Origin: Ectocarpus siliculosus
Lineage: Eukaryota; Sar; Phaeophyceae; Ectocarpales; Ectocarpaceae
Assembly (NCBI GenBank): GCA_000310025.1
Contig: FN648654.1
Coordinates: 1-64,000, forward strand
Length of the DNA: 64,000 bases
Direction of reading: 5' to 3'
Shown here: one piece after another, positions 10,966 through 24,800 of the stretch
Layout: every line of letters starts with the position of its first letter
How positions within the stretch are numbered: position 1 is the first letter of the stretch
Notes under the pieces: generated by a model
What the model saw: the letters and a program-made list of their open reading frames with translations, nothing else
The model's database searches: none
Told to the model about the DNA's origin: nothing
Program-made: the position numbers and the translations under genes

Positions 10966-13900
10966 GGAGGGAGCTACGTTCGAAGTCCTCAACCCTGCGA
11001 CGGAAACGGTTCTTTCGGTTTGCGCCAACGGGGGGGAAGAGGACGTCGACGAGGCCGTCAAGGCGGCGCGCGCGTGGTAAGCCCCGCAACGACGCCGGGT
11101 CGATGCTCCTGGTGTGAGGCTGACCATATTGACACCGTCTCTGTGTGATGCAGAGCACTTCGTCACTAAATCAGAAAACCTATGCTAAAGCCTGGGCGGG
11201 AATGTGTGTCGGGACTCCCGCGTGGTACGATGTCTCGAAAAGACGGCATGTCGACAGGCCTTGTATGTGTCTGACTGGTGCGTTGAAATTTTGTCGGCGC
11301 GTGTCAGAGCATTTCTTTACTAGGGTTCAGAGCATTTGCACTAAAGCCTCTGCGGCGACTGTGCTGCAGAGCATTTCTTCACTCCAAGTTCAGAGATTGT
11401 GTTCTAATGCCTCGGCGGGAATGTGTATCTATTTGTTTTCAGAGGTCTCGGGCAAACCGCTGTGTTTTGTTGTGCTTGCAAGAGTTGGTCTCTAGACTGC
11501 TTTGTCGAGAGGCTTCCTGGTATTTGTTTGGATCGTTCTTCTTTTCTTCAGTTTTTAGTGTTTTTTTCCGTGTTCATAGTGCATCTGTTCTCGATGTTCA
11601 GAGACAGACCCGTTTGGGAACAGTCAGGGCCTTCCTACATGTGATTTTCGGGTTGGATCGGTGACTTGTCGTAGAGAGAACATCCTGTTTTCTGACACGC
11701 GCCGTTTACTCTCGACTGCTCATTGTTGAGGCACGCTGTTCGGGGCAGTCGTCCGACATGACCTCGTTGGAGACACGAATGGTATATCTTCGCCGCTGAT
11801 GGCAAACAGAGATCGATAGACGATCGCAATGGAAATATCGAATGTTTTTTCACTGAAATGGGTTTGCACGGAGGAGACGGGCACCCGTTTCCCCTAGTTT
11901 CCTCGACCTGCCACATCGGGCGGTAATTTGTTTGTTCTTACCAATACATAACCAATTCATCTATATCGGCAGGAAAGAGCCCGGGAAAAATTAGCAGTGG
12001 ATTCATTACCTTTGCTTGTGCTGCCGTTCGTATTTGCCACGATTCACAGCTTCGAAGGACCCTCGTGGGGAATGAGCAGTACCGGCGTGCAGCGTGGGGG
12101 CTGTCTGAGAGCTCTGGCTTCAGCCATTGAGGATGACAAAGAGGTTGGACTTACACTTGGCCGATAGTATCATGCTCATAGAGATAGGGTTGGGATCTTA
12201 CGGTGGTAGGATCAGGGTTGGGAATGAGATGATATGGACCCTAACCTATCCCCATTGAAGACGACAAGCCTAGGGTTAGACTCCAAGCACAGAGAAAATA
12301 TGGGATCGATCCCCATCCGAATCCCAAGAGCTGCACAGCAGCAGTGGCTTCATCGGACATGAGTTCAGGGATGAAACGAGAGAATGCAAGGATGTACATG
12401 CATCTGTCTTTAGACGGGGATGCATCAGTCAGAGGATGGTGTTTCGTGATGACCCATCATATTGTCACATCGTCCAACTCAAGAAACTCAAGCGGGTTTG
12501 GTGAATCACAATTAGGGCCAGACAGCGTAGGTAGGTGGATGGCGGAACCTTGAGTGCTGCAAGAGATTGATTGTTCATTGCCCAAAGCTTTTGTTCCTGC
12601 AGGTGCACACGTTTCCCCAACTGGCTAGACTTTTAGTGCGCAACAGTCTCGTCCTCACTTCTCCTTTTCACTCCCCCTTCCCCTCTCCTCGAACTGCATC
12701 ACCTGTTGCGGGGCCTGGTTTTCGCTTTGCACGTGTAGGCGTTTGCCCTTGCGGAGACTCAAGACACGGGCAAGCCTATCGAAGACTCAGAGGGCGAGAT
12801 CGACGAGGCCATTGACTACCTCAGGTGGAAATCCCGGCCGCAAAGAAGCCATGTTCTTGCGCCTTGAATCTAAAAGTTGTTCATTGGGTACTCCGAGGTG
12901 TTTCGAGACTTGTTTTTGTCGTCGACAGCGACACGTCATCTGGCGCAGCCTAAGGAAACGGAATTGTGCGTGCTCCTTGTTAAGTGCAATTTGGCAACCA
13001 TCGACCTAAAATTCAACACAACGAACACGCATTACCCTCCCCTCGTGCTCGCTGTTGCTCAGGTACTACGCAGGTCTGGCGGAGGGTCTCGACGAGGAAA
13101 GCCCCGAGCAGCTGAAAACCCCCGACTACAACCAGAACTTTCGGACTCGAGTGGTTCGCGAGCCGATAGGAGTGGTGGGCGCGATTACACCTTGGAACTA
13201 CCCCCTCTGCACGGCCGTGAACAAGGTGGCCGCCGCCCTGGCCGCCGGCTGCACCGTCGTCCTGTGAGTGTTGGCCCTCCCTCCCTTGTTTGCTTGTCGC
13301 TTTGATTGGGGCGTGGCGTGGAAATACACCTCTCACATCTGTGGGCTACTGGACCTCCGTACGCTGCCACTGCTGTGCCGTACGGTACTGCGATAGTTTC
13401 GTTTGCGTCTGCCGGAAACACCTGGTTTGATGTTGTGTACACTAACTGGTCGTCGTGTTTGTGGTGGCACGGCATTGCTGACTAGTATATGCGAAAGAGT
13501 CGACCAGAACCGGCGGTAATCGATTCGGCACACCCGGGATGGTCCGGTGCAATCCATCTTGTCTGGGTGAAAACCCGGCATTCGTCTGTAGCATGTTTCC
13601 CCGTGGAAAAAGGGAGTTCGGTTGATTGGTTGGGAAGCCAAGGAGCGACGGTAGAGAAATGCACATAGATGCGAAGAGGGTCGACGTTAAGAGATCAAGA
13701 AAGACGGAGGAAAACGAAAGTCGTATCCCAGTACACGTATGCATATTACGCTCCCTGTCCTATCATCCCTTCCATGGGCGGTAGTATTGTTAGCTTGTTT
13801 TAGATATCCTCTGTCGGATCGTCGTATGTAAACCTGGAGCGCATCGCTTTCGTTGCGAGAAAATCGTGGAGAGCTGGTGTCAAGATAAACCTGTCGGTGT

Positions 13901-16900
13901 CATGTTCCCTTGCGATCTTTCGCGGTTGCTTCCGCGCCACCGCCGCCCGCACGACGCTTCAACACTCAGCGCCCCCCGTTTTCGATACGCAGGCCGGGCC
14001 CGGAAGTGGACGCAGGTTCTTCTCGCAACACTTGCTCCGCCTTACACATCTTCTGCTGGGAATTGATGCTGCGAAAGGGCAGTGCAAAAGGGCAGCATCG
14101 AAACTTAGCACGTCATGCGTTTCGCGCGGTTGTTGTGCTTGGCCAGAAACCCGTCCGGACTGTCATGTTTTTCTTGCGTTTTTTTGTTGTTGGCCAGGAA
14201 ACCGTCAGAGCTGGCTCCTTCCACGTGCCTCCGGATGGCCGGACTCGCGGAGGCGGCCGGCTTCCCGCCCGGTGCCTTGAATGTGGTGACCGGCGAGGGG
14301 TTTCCTACCGGGGATGCGTTGTCGAGACACCCGGGGCTGGACAAGGTGTCCTTCACGGGGTCCGTCCCGACGGGCCAAAGGTAAGCATAAGGGCACTAAG
14401 AATCACATTTGTACGCGGCGGGTTCGTGCTTTTTGTGCGGCAGGCAGGTTCATGCTTCCTGAGAAAGTCCTGGGCGTGAATCAACTTTGGTAGTGCTTGT
14501 GCAGGAGAACTCGGACGTGCTGATGCGTGTGTCGTGATTCGGAGAAGGTTGAAGTTGTTCGGGTCATGAAACGGAAACGACGTCTGCGTTGTCGAAACAT
14601 CGGATGTGCGGTGCACGGGTTGGTGGTGTCGTTAGCACGGTCGGTGCTGAAAGGCACCGCTCGACGTTCGCGGTAGGTATTGCTGAGTATCATGCGGGGC
14701 AACTGTCTGCTTTTGGATGGTAAATATTAGCGGTTGTGGGGGTTCAGTAAGGAATGCGGTTAACAAGGAGACTCTCCGGGGATGCGTTCGAAGAAAACAC
14801 CTTCACGCGCGGGATCGACGCTGTTGTAGTGGCGGCCAAAGGAAGGAGCAGACTTTTTCACCAGGTGTGCACGATATGTGGTTTCGGCTGTACGTACAAC
14901 ACTCCGCACAGACTACTTGAGAGTCCCGTTTCAGCAGAGAAGGCGAAAAGGTATGTAGATAGTTTCCTCATCGGGTGTTGAGGGGGAGGCACGGACACAG
15001 CTTGATTGCTATTCGATGAGCAGCCAGCGTGCTACAGCAGCAACGGTATGGATCGAGGGCTGCAGGCCAACAGAGGGATTCGTGCCTGGCGGCCCCGGGA
15101 GTTCGCGGCCCACTGAAAAACAGCCAAACGTTTTACGACGAGAACGCCTCCCTGAACTTCCTCCACGTCTTGAAGGGTCATGGCAGCAGCGGCGAAGGCA
15201 GGGCCGACCGACGTCCACCTCGAGCTAGGCGGCAAGAGCGCCATGATTGTGTTCGACGACGTGGAAGAAGTGGAGGCGGCCGTGGACTGGGCGTGCGTCG
15301 GGATTTTCTCCAACTCCGGCCAGGTCTGCAGGCGAGTACTAATATCGTACGCCCGATTACTCTGCGGCACAACAAATGGCGACAGCGTCGACAGCGGCGG
15401 CGTTAGAACTGTCTGGTCGAGAGCTTGCCAACAATTTAGCATTCGATTGTGGCACCCTTGTCGTCGTGGAGTAATCGAGCTTTAACAAATCGACACAGGG
15501 GGTGTGGTATCTTACGCAACCTAGACGATATGTTGCTAAATGGAGACGGGGGGGTACGACAAGAAAACTTCGGCGTTTTCATCTGTGGCTGCGTGAACGT
15601 GTCGAGGGCGTGAGCCCCGCGAACATGTAGATGTCGTGCTCATGTGCATATTATTGCACCCATTGACCATTAGGGACAAGAGGTGTTCTGGGGATTGTCC
15701 GGTTTGGCGGTTTCCAGTGCATTCAAAGCGTTTCGCGCTGAAACGAATGTCTTGTTACCCCCCCCCTTCCCTCCGCGGCATCTACCGCGTGCTTCTTTTT
15801 CAGCGCGACCTCTCGACTGCTAGTGCAGTCGAAGATCTACGACCAGGTTGTCTCATCGGTCGTAGATCGAGCGTCACGCATTTCCGTAGGAGACCCCATG
15901 AGGAGGGGACGTGATGCCCCCGGCCCCTGCATGGGTCCGCTCGTGAGCGGCCCGCAAAAGGAGAGGGTCCTTGGATTCGTTACACGGGTAAGCGCGGGCA
16001 CACACGTACAGGCGCTGCCCCCCCTTTTGACATATTCTGTCGCATGCCTTAAGCACACGAGGGGTGTGTTGTTGTTTGCTACGGCGCTGCGCGTGAGCTG
16101 CTGCTGCTGCTGCCGCCGCCATGGCTGTGTTTGTTGTTGTGCCCGAAGTCCGATTTACGTGCGCTTAGAAGGTCCCACGTACGCGATAGGCGCGCACTTG
16201 CTAGACCGCGTCTTTGTTCTTGATGTTATCCCTCACACTTGTCTGAGTGATAGTGTCTCAGCAAACGATTCGCGCGTATGCTCAAAGTGTCGCTGACCCG
16301 CGACGGTAGTTGAAGAAGAAACGCTTGCGGGGCCGAAAACAAGAGATCTGTGCAGCCGCGACATGCCATCGATTACTGCTACCGAGCAGTCTCACTCTTG
16401 ATAATTATCCTCCTCATAGCCAACGTCGTTTACTCCCATCCCTGCAAACCATTGGTCCTCACCCGTCCAGGCCGTGGAAGGCGGAGCGACGGTTATCTCA
16501 GGTGATGGGGCCGACAGAAACGCCGCCGTGCAGAAACCCGCCGTCGGATACTACGTGTCACCGACCATCCTTTCGGAGGTGTCTGACGAGAATGAGGCCT
16601 GGGACGCTGAGATTTTCGGGCCGGTGAGAATCTTGGTCCGCACCGTTTGGGTTGTCTGTGGCACCGAGATGTAGACCGTCTTTGGCAGCATTTGGTCGAA
16701 TTTCCGCGAAAACCTCGTACGTTTTTTTTGTTTGCTCATGGCGAACGTGCGTGCTTTGCGTGTTTCTTTTATTGGACAAGGCGATCGACATTACACAACA
16801 CGCAAGCGCCATGGGGTTTGACAAACGGTTTTAACCGCCGTGAAAGTGGAAACGTGTCTGTTTCTTCCTTGTCCGTTCGCGATAAATCGGATGGTGGATG

Positions 16901-17554
16901 GCCTCGCTATTTTTTCTTTGCGTTTTTTTTTCCTACAATCAATCCAGGTCCTCTGTGTGAGGCGTTTTGAGGAGGAAAGCGAAGCTATCGAATCTGCCAA
17001 CCGCTCGGAGTTTGGCCTGGCGGCTTCGGTCATGTCCTCGGACCAAGAGCGGTGGGTGCATACTGACACACGCAGCTTGTTGAGGTCAAATCTTGACCCT
17101 TTATTGAAAGGCTAGCTTCCATGCTTTCAGGACAACGAGATGCCTAGACGCAGGTTTCCCGATCGCCCGCTTCCAGCATGCCAGGTAACCTTTTCTTCCT
17201 CATCTTGCAACCAACCCAACCCAACTTATCCCTCCACTGCCACCAAACGCGCAAGCCACCTTTTCACGCTTATGCCCCCGTCAAAGTATAACGCCCCCTC
17301 TTTTGCTGCTCTTCCCGCTTTTCGTTATCAGGTGCAAGAGAGTTTCCAGAGCGTTGCGGGCCGGAGTAGTCTGGGAAAACTGCAGCCAGTGCGCCCCCGT
17401 GGAGGCCCCGTGGGGAGGCTTCAAGAAGAGCGGGGTCGGGGGACGCGAGTTGGGGCGATGGGGCTTGGACGAGTTCTTGGGCGTGAAAGCGATCACCTCC
17501 TGCAAGCAGACTTTCAGCTACAACTCTTACGGCGGGGCGTCGCCTTCGACTTGA
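10966..17554 (+). CDS. Aldehyde dehydrogenase, betaine/aminoaldehyde type (5' end incomplete)
   Basis: Ten exons with matching phases encode about 498 residues: 10966-11076, 12050-12143, 12739-12824, 13063-13263, 14198-14380, 15176-15331, 15804-15987, 16471-16623, 16948-17051 and 17332-17554. The NAD-dependent ALDH motifs are in order: PWNYP (Asn about 142), KPSELAP, LELGGKS (catalytic Glu about 241), GQVCSATSR (catalytic Cys about 276), EIFGPV and [10 protein letters not shown]. The Asn-Glu-Cys spacing fits the family, and GQVCSATSR and WENCSQ point to the betaine aldehyde/aminoaldehyde group, which oxidises aminoaldehydes, for example to glycine betaine. The first short exon, with the start codon, was not found and should lie just upstream of 10966. 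The intron after 15331 uses a GC donor. The substrate cannot be read from sequence. Confidence 0.95.
11151..11425. repeat. Degenerate repeats in an ALDH intron
   Basis: The words CAGAGCATTTC, CTAAAGCCT and GCGGGAATGTGT recur three to four times in the same order in this stretch of intron 1, which suggests an old, diverged tandem array. There is no coding potential. Confidence 0.5.
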
Positions 17555-18855
17555 ACACACGTGCCTGGGTCATCGTAGACATGTACTCTTGTACTTTTTT
17601 TCTGGAGGGGGGTTGAAAGGGAGGACGCAGGACCGCTTGTTTCCCCAAGTTTTTACGCAAGCGCGAGAAACTGCGATTGTGACGACCGAGTCCTCAGCGG
17701 CGTACAAATTTGTGCCTTTGACTGTATTTCTCCCAAGTCATTTTTTTTTCCAATGACAATGTTATTTGCCCCGATGGTCTAGTGGGTAACCTCGAAAACC
17801 TGCCAAGCAGCTTGATGTGAGTGGGAGTGATTAAATTTGTCCGTTGACAGTAGGCGATAGGAAGGAAGCGACAGGCCCTTCTCGCGTGATTTCTCGCAGG
17901 CAAGCACCACGCGGAGAAGATGGGAGGACAAAATAAGAGCCACTGTATTACGTTCCCTCCTGTGTGTTACCGCGGGTGATGCATCAAATACATACCACGA
18001 AAGGTGCAGCCTGTGGCGCCAGGATAGGCGGGCCTAAGAGACGCACACATAGACCCGTTGTTCTGTCCATCATTCATGAGGTTCAGGCGGAAACTGGATT
18101 GAATGAGTGAGTGTGGGTCATCCCGATATGGCGGGGAGTGCTGCACAAAATGAGAAAAGTGATAGATTCAGGATCCTGCGAACGTGTGTACCGCATTTTG
18201 CGTTTATGTCCGAAGGAAAACTCATCAGAGAGATCAATAGACCGGAGGGGGCGTTTTCTCGTGGTCAACCATACAAGCTTCCAGAATCACCCGTTTCAAA
18301 GAACATTGCCATACAACGCGTCAAGTCCGCTTTTATTTTGAAATGAAGCATGTCATCCATTTAGTGAATCTGATCTGCTCACATGGTTGACCTTGTTTTC
18401 ATTCCAAAGTCGATCCTTTAGCAAATACCGGCAAATTGGTAGCGGCCAACTGGCAAGCAGTTCTTGCTTGACTGTCCCAAGCATAGTGCTGCTGGATGAG
18501 CAAGGCTGGCCCTGTAGATGGGCGTGAAAAATTGTTGAGATGGTAAAGTCCCTGATTAGGCCGGCCCTTGTCGAAAAGGGGAAGGAGAGTGAGCATCTCA
18601 GGTGGCGAACACCCGCTTCACGCACCAGCGGCAAGGAACTCAGAACTCGGAGCATTACGCAACATGCCTAAGAAAGATACAGAATACCGGGTACATCAGA
18701 AGATAGCCCGAAGGCCTACGCCCCTTGAACGGTCACTTCGGCTCCGTGGTACAAACCATCATACACGGGTAATTATAGCGGTAGCCTTCGTAAGGGTGAC
18801 ATAATCAACCTCACGAACGTTCGCAACGGCAAGTGCCACATCTACAGAAACACAA
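17555..18855. other. Convergent intergenic region, no gene recognised
   Basis: This lies between the ends of the ALDH gene (+) and the large membrane-protein gene (-). I see no coding exon. At 17767-17790 there is a tRNA-like 5' half that includes a box A-like TGGTCTAGTGG, but no matching 3' half or box B follows, so it is not called as a tRNA. Confidence 0.5.
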
Positions 18856-21800
18856 CTACCGCGCGGCCGTGTCGACTGTGCGGGCGACTACGGGGGCGTC
18901 GGCATTACGCTGAGGCCCCGTTCGTGCCGCGGACGTGTTGACCCGCCGGGTGCCCCTGGTCGTGTCCGCCACGCAAGCAAGCACGTTGCTCCCAAGCATG
19001 CGGCACCACGTGGGGCCCCATGCTCTGAAGATGTAACCGCGGATGAACTTGCGCTCTTCTTTCGCTTCCTCCTGCGAAACACGTGTATTGAGCACCGGAG
19101 TTGCATTTTTGGCAAGAACCCCGTGCCAGTTTTGATTGCTTGCGCGCGCCACCAAACGATATACGCGTATCGTACGAACTCAGTTGACATCCTTCGCAAC
19201 CGTGGTAGCGAGTGAGTGACGTGTTCTGCATCGACTCGGTGGGTTGTTCATCCCACGGGGTACGATGTTCCCCTTTCATGAAATAGTCATCTTGCCAAGA
19301 ACTGATTAATCAATTCACTTTTGTCGCCATCGTTCCACATTTTGTACCCGTCGCTTACACGTTTTTCATTCTTCATTCCCTACAGCCTTTTCCTTCTCAC
19401 TGAAGAGCTTTGATCTGGATCACGCAAGATAATCCTTTGTGCAGTGAGCTTTCATTCAGAGCTTCTTTCTCACCTCTGTTCGACCGTCATCGCAAGTGTT
19501 GCTCTTGGTCAAACTTCGTATTTTCTCACGAATAGCTCCCAGGATCACGGTGGAGGCATCAATGTACATCGGGATTATCAGCGCTTGGACCATCCACCCA
19601 CGCGGCAACAACACGCAGAAGAACGGGAAACGCACGGGTCGTCAAACGGAAGTATGCTTTCTATACAATAGATTGCTTGGACGCTGCAGAGTGCGGCATG
19701 CAACACAAATTTCTACGGCAGTAGAGTTCCAATTGTGAGATTTCAGTCGTTAACAGAGACTTTCGAAAGTGGTGAAGCCTATGGTCGCTTGAATACCGAT
19801 ATTCCGACACGCGGCACCGATCGCGTTGTAATGATGGGCGGTATTCGGGGGTGAATGAAAACGGTAAAGTCGGCTGCACGCTATGAGCGCAAGAAGATAG
19901 TCTCTTTTTTATTGCCCCACGACCCTACATACATTCCCTTGAGTATGAATCACATCACCCACGCATCTCACCCACGAGGGCCACAAGTTGCAGGACCACG
20001 ACGGCCGTGTCCATTCGCTTTGCCCTCGATGTCCGTTGCCATCGGTGAGCGGTGTCAGCTAGCATTGCCATGGAGGCAGCGTCGATCAACGTCAAGCATG
20101 CCCCCATGGTGTTGATGATACTACATAGAAGGAAGTAAAGATTGGGGGAGAGTGTGAGTCGATATGTTGCCAAACACGAACACTCAAAATAAACTGCGGA
20201 GCACTGCATAGCATAAGAGGAGATATCCGAGTGGTGCCGTCATCAGACCATCGGCTTGGCATCCCAAACCGCCAGAGCGGAGCAATATGCCCGGTATTCG
20301 CCGCCTCAGGCCACGATTGTGAAGGATGTGGATCCCACAGGATATGTGCCACAAGAAACCACCTCTACGGTGAAAACCACCATGGAAATAAGCTTCAAAG
20401 TTCGAGGTCAAGCGGATAATCCCGTCTAACATCCTCTCCTGTGAATGATCTTCCGTGTAGAGCTCGCCGGGGAATCAACGCGGGGGACGGTGACCCCACG
20501 CTCAGTCTATAAGGAGCAGATCCCCGTCGGTATTCTTCGAGCATAGTCCAATGCCACATTGAAAACAGCAAGCCTCGACGTTGCGCATCATTTCGTTAAG
20601 TTGAGCAGAGCTGATGACTCGTTCCCCGGCCAGTCAACGATAGCTGGGGGTCCAACGACTCAATATTTGCCTACCCCCCCGCAAGTATTTGCTACTCCAA
20701 TGAGGGGGGTGTCGAATGCCAACCCGGTATTGAATATCCAGCTAATTGGTGCCATCAACTCCTAAAGCTCTGGTATGGAAGCCACCATACGTGCATGTGT
20801 GTGGCGAGGTAGTCGTCGGATAGATGCGGGGGTGGAGAGGAACGTTTAGTGCTCTCTAGCTGTTCAAGAAGTTTTTGGTCACGGAGAAAAACGCCTCGCA
20901 TTCTTCCGCGGTCGTCGGCAGTCTACATCTTGATCATGAGCTTGCGCTGCTCGATATGAGTACTTCAAGTTGATTTTAATTTTTTTTCGAAAGATGGCAG
21001 ACTACGCCAGGCATGGCCTCTCTCACCTGTTAGCAAACGGCCTAAAGATGACGAGCAGGAGGAAGGACAAGGAGTGCAGGCCGCAGAACAAGAAGAGCTG
21101 CACGACGCTGTCGTCCACCAACACCGCAGTGCACGCGATACCTGTCATCTGAGCGACCCAGCGCAGGCATGCAGCGACAGCAAGGACCAAAGAAACCGAG
21201 AAAGTATTGCATAGAAACTCGCTGTGTCGCGGACAGAACCAGTTGACACCATGGTAAACCTCAAGAGCTGGGAGAGCCTGGACGGAGAGTTGAACAAGAC
21301 GGTTAAAATAGACGAGAATGCTGGCCTAGAAGTGCCTGACCGACCCCACGGCTATCGTTTTTCTCTCGACACATGCACCTCTAGAAGGAAGTACACCGTG
21401 AACCAAGACGCTTTCTTGGTGAAATCCACGAAAAGCGGCTCGAACCCGATCCGGAACTGGTCTCCTTCCCGCACAGTCTCTTCGTCCGGAGTCTCCACAG
21501 TCTCCCACGCCCCCGTGTTCGCCCATGCGAACATGCTGTGATCTTCTTTTAGACCGGTCCGGACCTTGGAGAGGAAGCTGCGGGGAACGGTACCATCGGT
21601 GCCATGATTCTCTTCTTCACCGACCGGTTTAAACACAATCAGCGTGTCGGGTGCCACTCGTACGCGGTGTGTACGGTAGCTCAGAATGATCATAAGGACG
21701 GGATAAACGACCTGAGGGCCAGCACGAGGACAACCGCCACGGAAGACCGGTTCAAAGCAGGGTGAGACATTGAGCTCGTCACCTATCATTGTGCGTTCGA

Positions 21801-24800
21801 TGACCCCCAAAGACGATGAGTTTCTGTCTGACCCTACAAACCTGCAACAAGAACATTGGGCGCAAAAAACTTGGACGCAAACGTCGCAAGCTTCGAAGCG
21901 CTTTATCCCAACATGCCAACACATTGGGACCAACGTGCCTTCAGAGGGCCTGCAGTCAAACAAAAACAGTGCTCCATTTCCTGTGGTGACAATACTATCG
22001 CCCAAGAGCACTCTTATTCAACCGGCACTAAACAGGGACCCCATCTGCAGTATTGTACAGAACCAATATGTCCTTAACTACCATGTGTTCTTTTGGGATA
22101 GTGTGTCTTACCAAGGACGCGCACGCCGAGTAGAACACCCACGGGCATCCACCTCCGCGCATCGTCGCTAGCTGCGATGCCATCGCCCCCTCGAACGCGA
22201 ACAGCAGGAACAAGAGCTCGATGTGGGGAAAGTAGAGCCAGACCGAGCTCGACCGATACCGGCAGTCCGCAAGCATTGCTCGAAGACCCTTGGGGCGCGA
22301 CCGGATCGGTATCCCGTCTTCCTCGAAGTCCACGCCTACGTCCACGGAGTCGGCGGCGGCGTGTTCTCGGGACATTGCCCCGTCATTGGATGCCGAGGCC
22401 GCCAGCTCGTCGGGATCAGACTCTGCGTCCGGGCTGTGCGCCACTCTCGAGGCCCGCCGTGCCCCGAGCCCTCGGATGGGAATACCACGGCGCTGGGCCT
22501 TGGTCAATTCTTCCATTGCGCGTTCCTGGAGGTGCAGAGTATAAGGTGGTTGGCGGGCAGGATAACCTGAGGATTTGTTGTGAAAGATCGCTGCCGTTGT
22601 AGACTACGCCGCATTTGTTTGCCGTACAGACCAATAGGTTCAAGCGTGCATGGTCTCGACTTAGGGTGGGGGTGGGGTACAGGAGTTACAGAGCCAAGGC
22701 ACCGACACCACCATTGCTGCTGCCAACCCCCGCTATCCATAACAGTGTGTTATTACACATGATTTCTGCGCTTCACCGCCAACAATGCGAATTGGGGGAG
22801 ATCGGGCCGACGCCGAGGGATCGGAACTACAGGTATTGGCCCAAAACGCACCTTCGACAACCAGTAGGCCTCGACCGCAGACACCAGCACGATGTGGATG
22901 ACAACAATACCGAGGAGGAGGGAGGTGAACAGACCGATGTTGCCCAAGAAGACCAGGGCGCCGATGTCGCTGGCCGAAGTTGGCTCGATTCCGCATGCTC
23001 TTGAGCCGTCTTGCTGAAAAAGGCGTTCCCCACCCGATGAGAAAGTCCGACCGACCGAATCCGGAGGCCAGAGATTCACCCACCTACATGGGCGTTGGGG
23101 GCCAGAGGATGCACGCGCTTCACAACACAGATGAGAGGGAGTTCGTCAAGAATTGTGGGTACCTTCTATCGTGGTGCTATCTAGCGGCAACCCCTTGCAG
23201 ATAGCGTCGGGAACTCAACGGGGCCATCGCTCTTTGCGGTTTTACAGTGCAGGTATGAATACTTTCGACCACTTTTTTTTTGTATTTTTTTTCCGGACAA
23301 CGCGAAGGGAAATCGCAGAAGCACCCCATAAAACATGTTTTTGTTTACGTGTACCAGACCTGAGATTTTGGGTGAGCTCAGAAAGCAGCGAGTCCTCAGC
23401 TCCTGTGGAGTCCACCAGTGACAGCGTCGCGAGAAACTGGATCTGAGTTAAAAGCAGCACGGCGATGGTCACCGACGGCGCTCGAACGCTGACATGTGGC
23501 TGTACGCTGGCAGCCCCCAGAACCCCCTGTCATGGGGAGGAGCGAACAAGAACGCGTGCGATTGGCGCAGCTTTAGTAATTTGCCAGCAGGCATGTTTCG
23601 CGGAACTGGAGGCGAAGCTTGCCGCGAACGGTCCAGAGAACCAGCGTAACGATCGGTTCTTTCATGCCTCTGTGACGCCTCAAGGGCTTGCAAGAAGCCG
23701 AAAAAAGCAGTAATTGCACCTGAGGGGGCATTGATGCGTGGGTGGATGCGGCTGCGTTGGCGGCTGCGGCTGCACTGGCGGATGTCGACACGCTTGCAGC
23801 GCCTCCAAACATGCTGCCTGCCGTGACGACGGCCAAACCGCTCCAGGCAAATATGGATGCGGCTCCTGCAGCGACGGCCCCAGGGTAGACGACCTGGGCA
23901 AAGGACAAACAAAACAATATGTACTGTAAATGAGCACCGAGGGTAGTGCAGACTGCGCTCGGCGGCCGTTCCCGTATTCGGTTGACCTCTACGGCGAGTC
24001 CTGCACGTTGGTGCAACTAACGTCGACAGGTGGTCTCAAGGCAAGCACTCTTCTTCATTGTAGAACCGCCTTGCGTTGTGAACTATCCGCGGAATGACGG
24101 CATGGTCCACCTATCCAAGGACGATTAAATAGTTTGATCAGGTACGACGAACCTCAGATACGGCGGCTGGGGATGCGGTCTGTGGCGCAAGACCCTCCGT
24201 CCTCGACGGAGCTTGTTCGAGAGTTGGCTCTGCGTCGGCGTTGTACTCAGGGGCAAGCTGGGGCGGCAGGCTGCGGCGATCGGTTGTTGGCTCGGTAGGG
24301 GTTACCCCTACGGTTGGTGAGGAACTTGGCTGGTCGACTGTGGTTGGAGTCATGGCTGCGAAGCCCCCACGAAGAGGGTTGGGCAAGGACACGGGGTATT
24401 GGAACATGGTCAAAGATGGAGACAGACCTTCGACACATGCGACGAGATCGAAACGTTCATGGTTTTCAAACCTATTTTAACTATCAGTGTATGCGTTGTA
24501 AACTACAGTATACTTCGGTGTTGAAGACATCAAAAAGTATCATCTGCCGGTTGAACGTGTGGTGTTTGCGCGAGGTAGTGGGCTCCCGTATCCGCAGATC
24601 CGTGCAAGGAGAAGGCACCTACACATTGGCCTTTCTTCCCAACACGCCCATTTCAATGCTCGTGATATCCTCTGCATCGGTTCTACGTCGTACCCTCCAA
24701 CAAGGGTTCGTCGTCGGCAACACAGGCATCAGCTGACATTGGCCGCGAATCCGAGAACGCATTACCTGTACTAGGCCCTTGCGTGCGTCCCTGACTGGGT

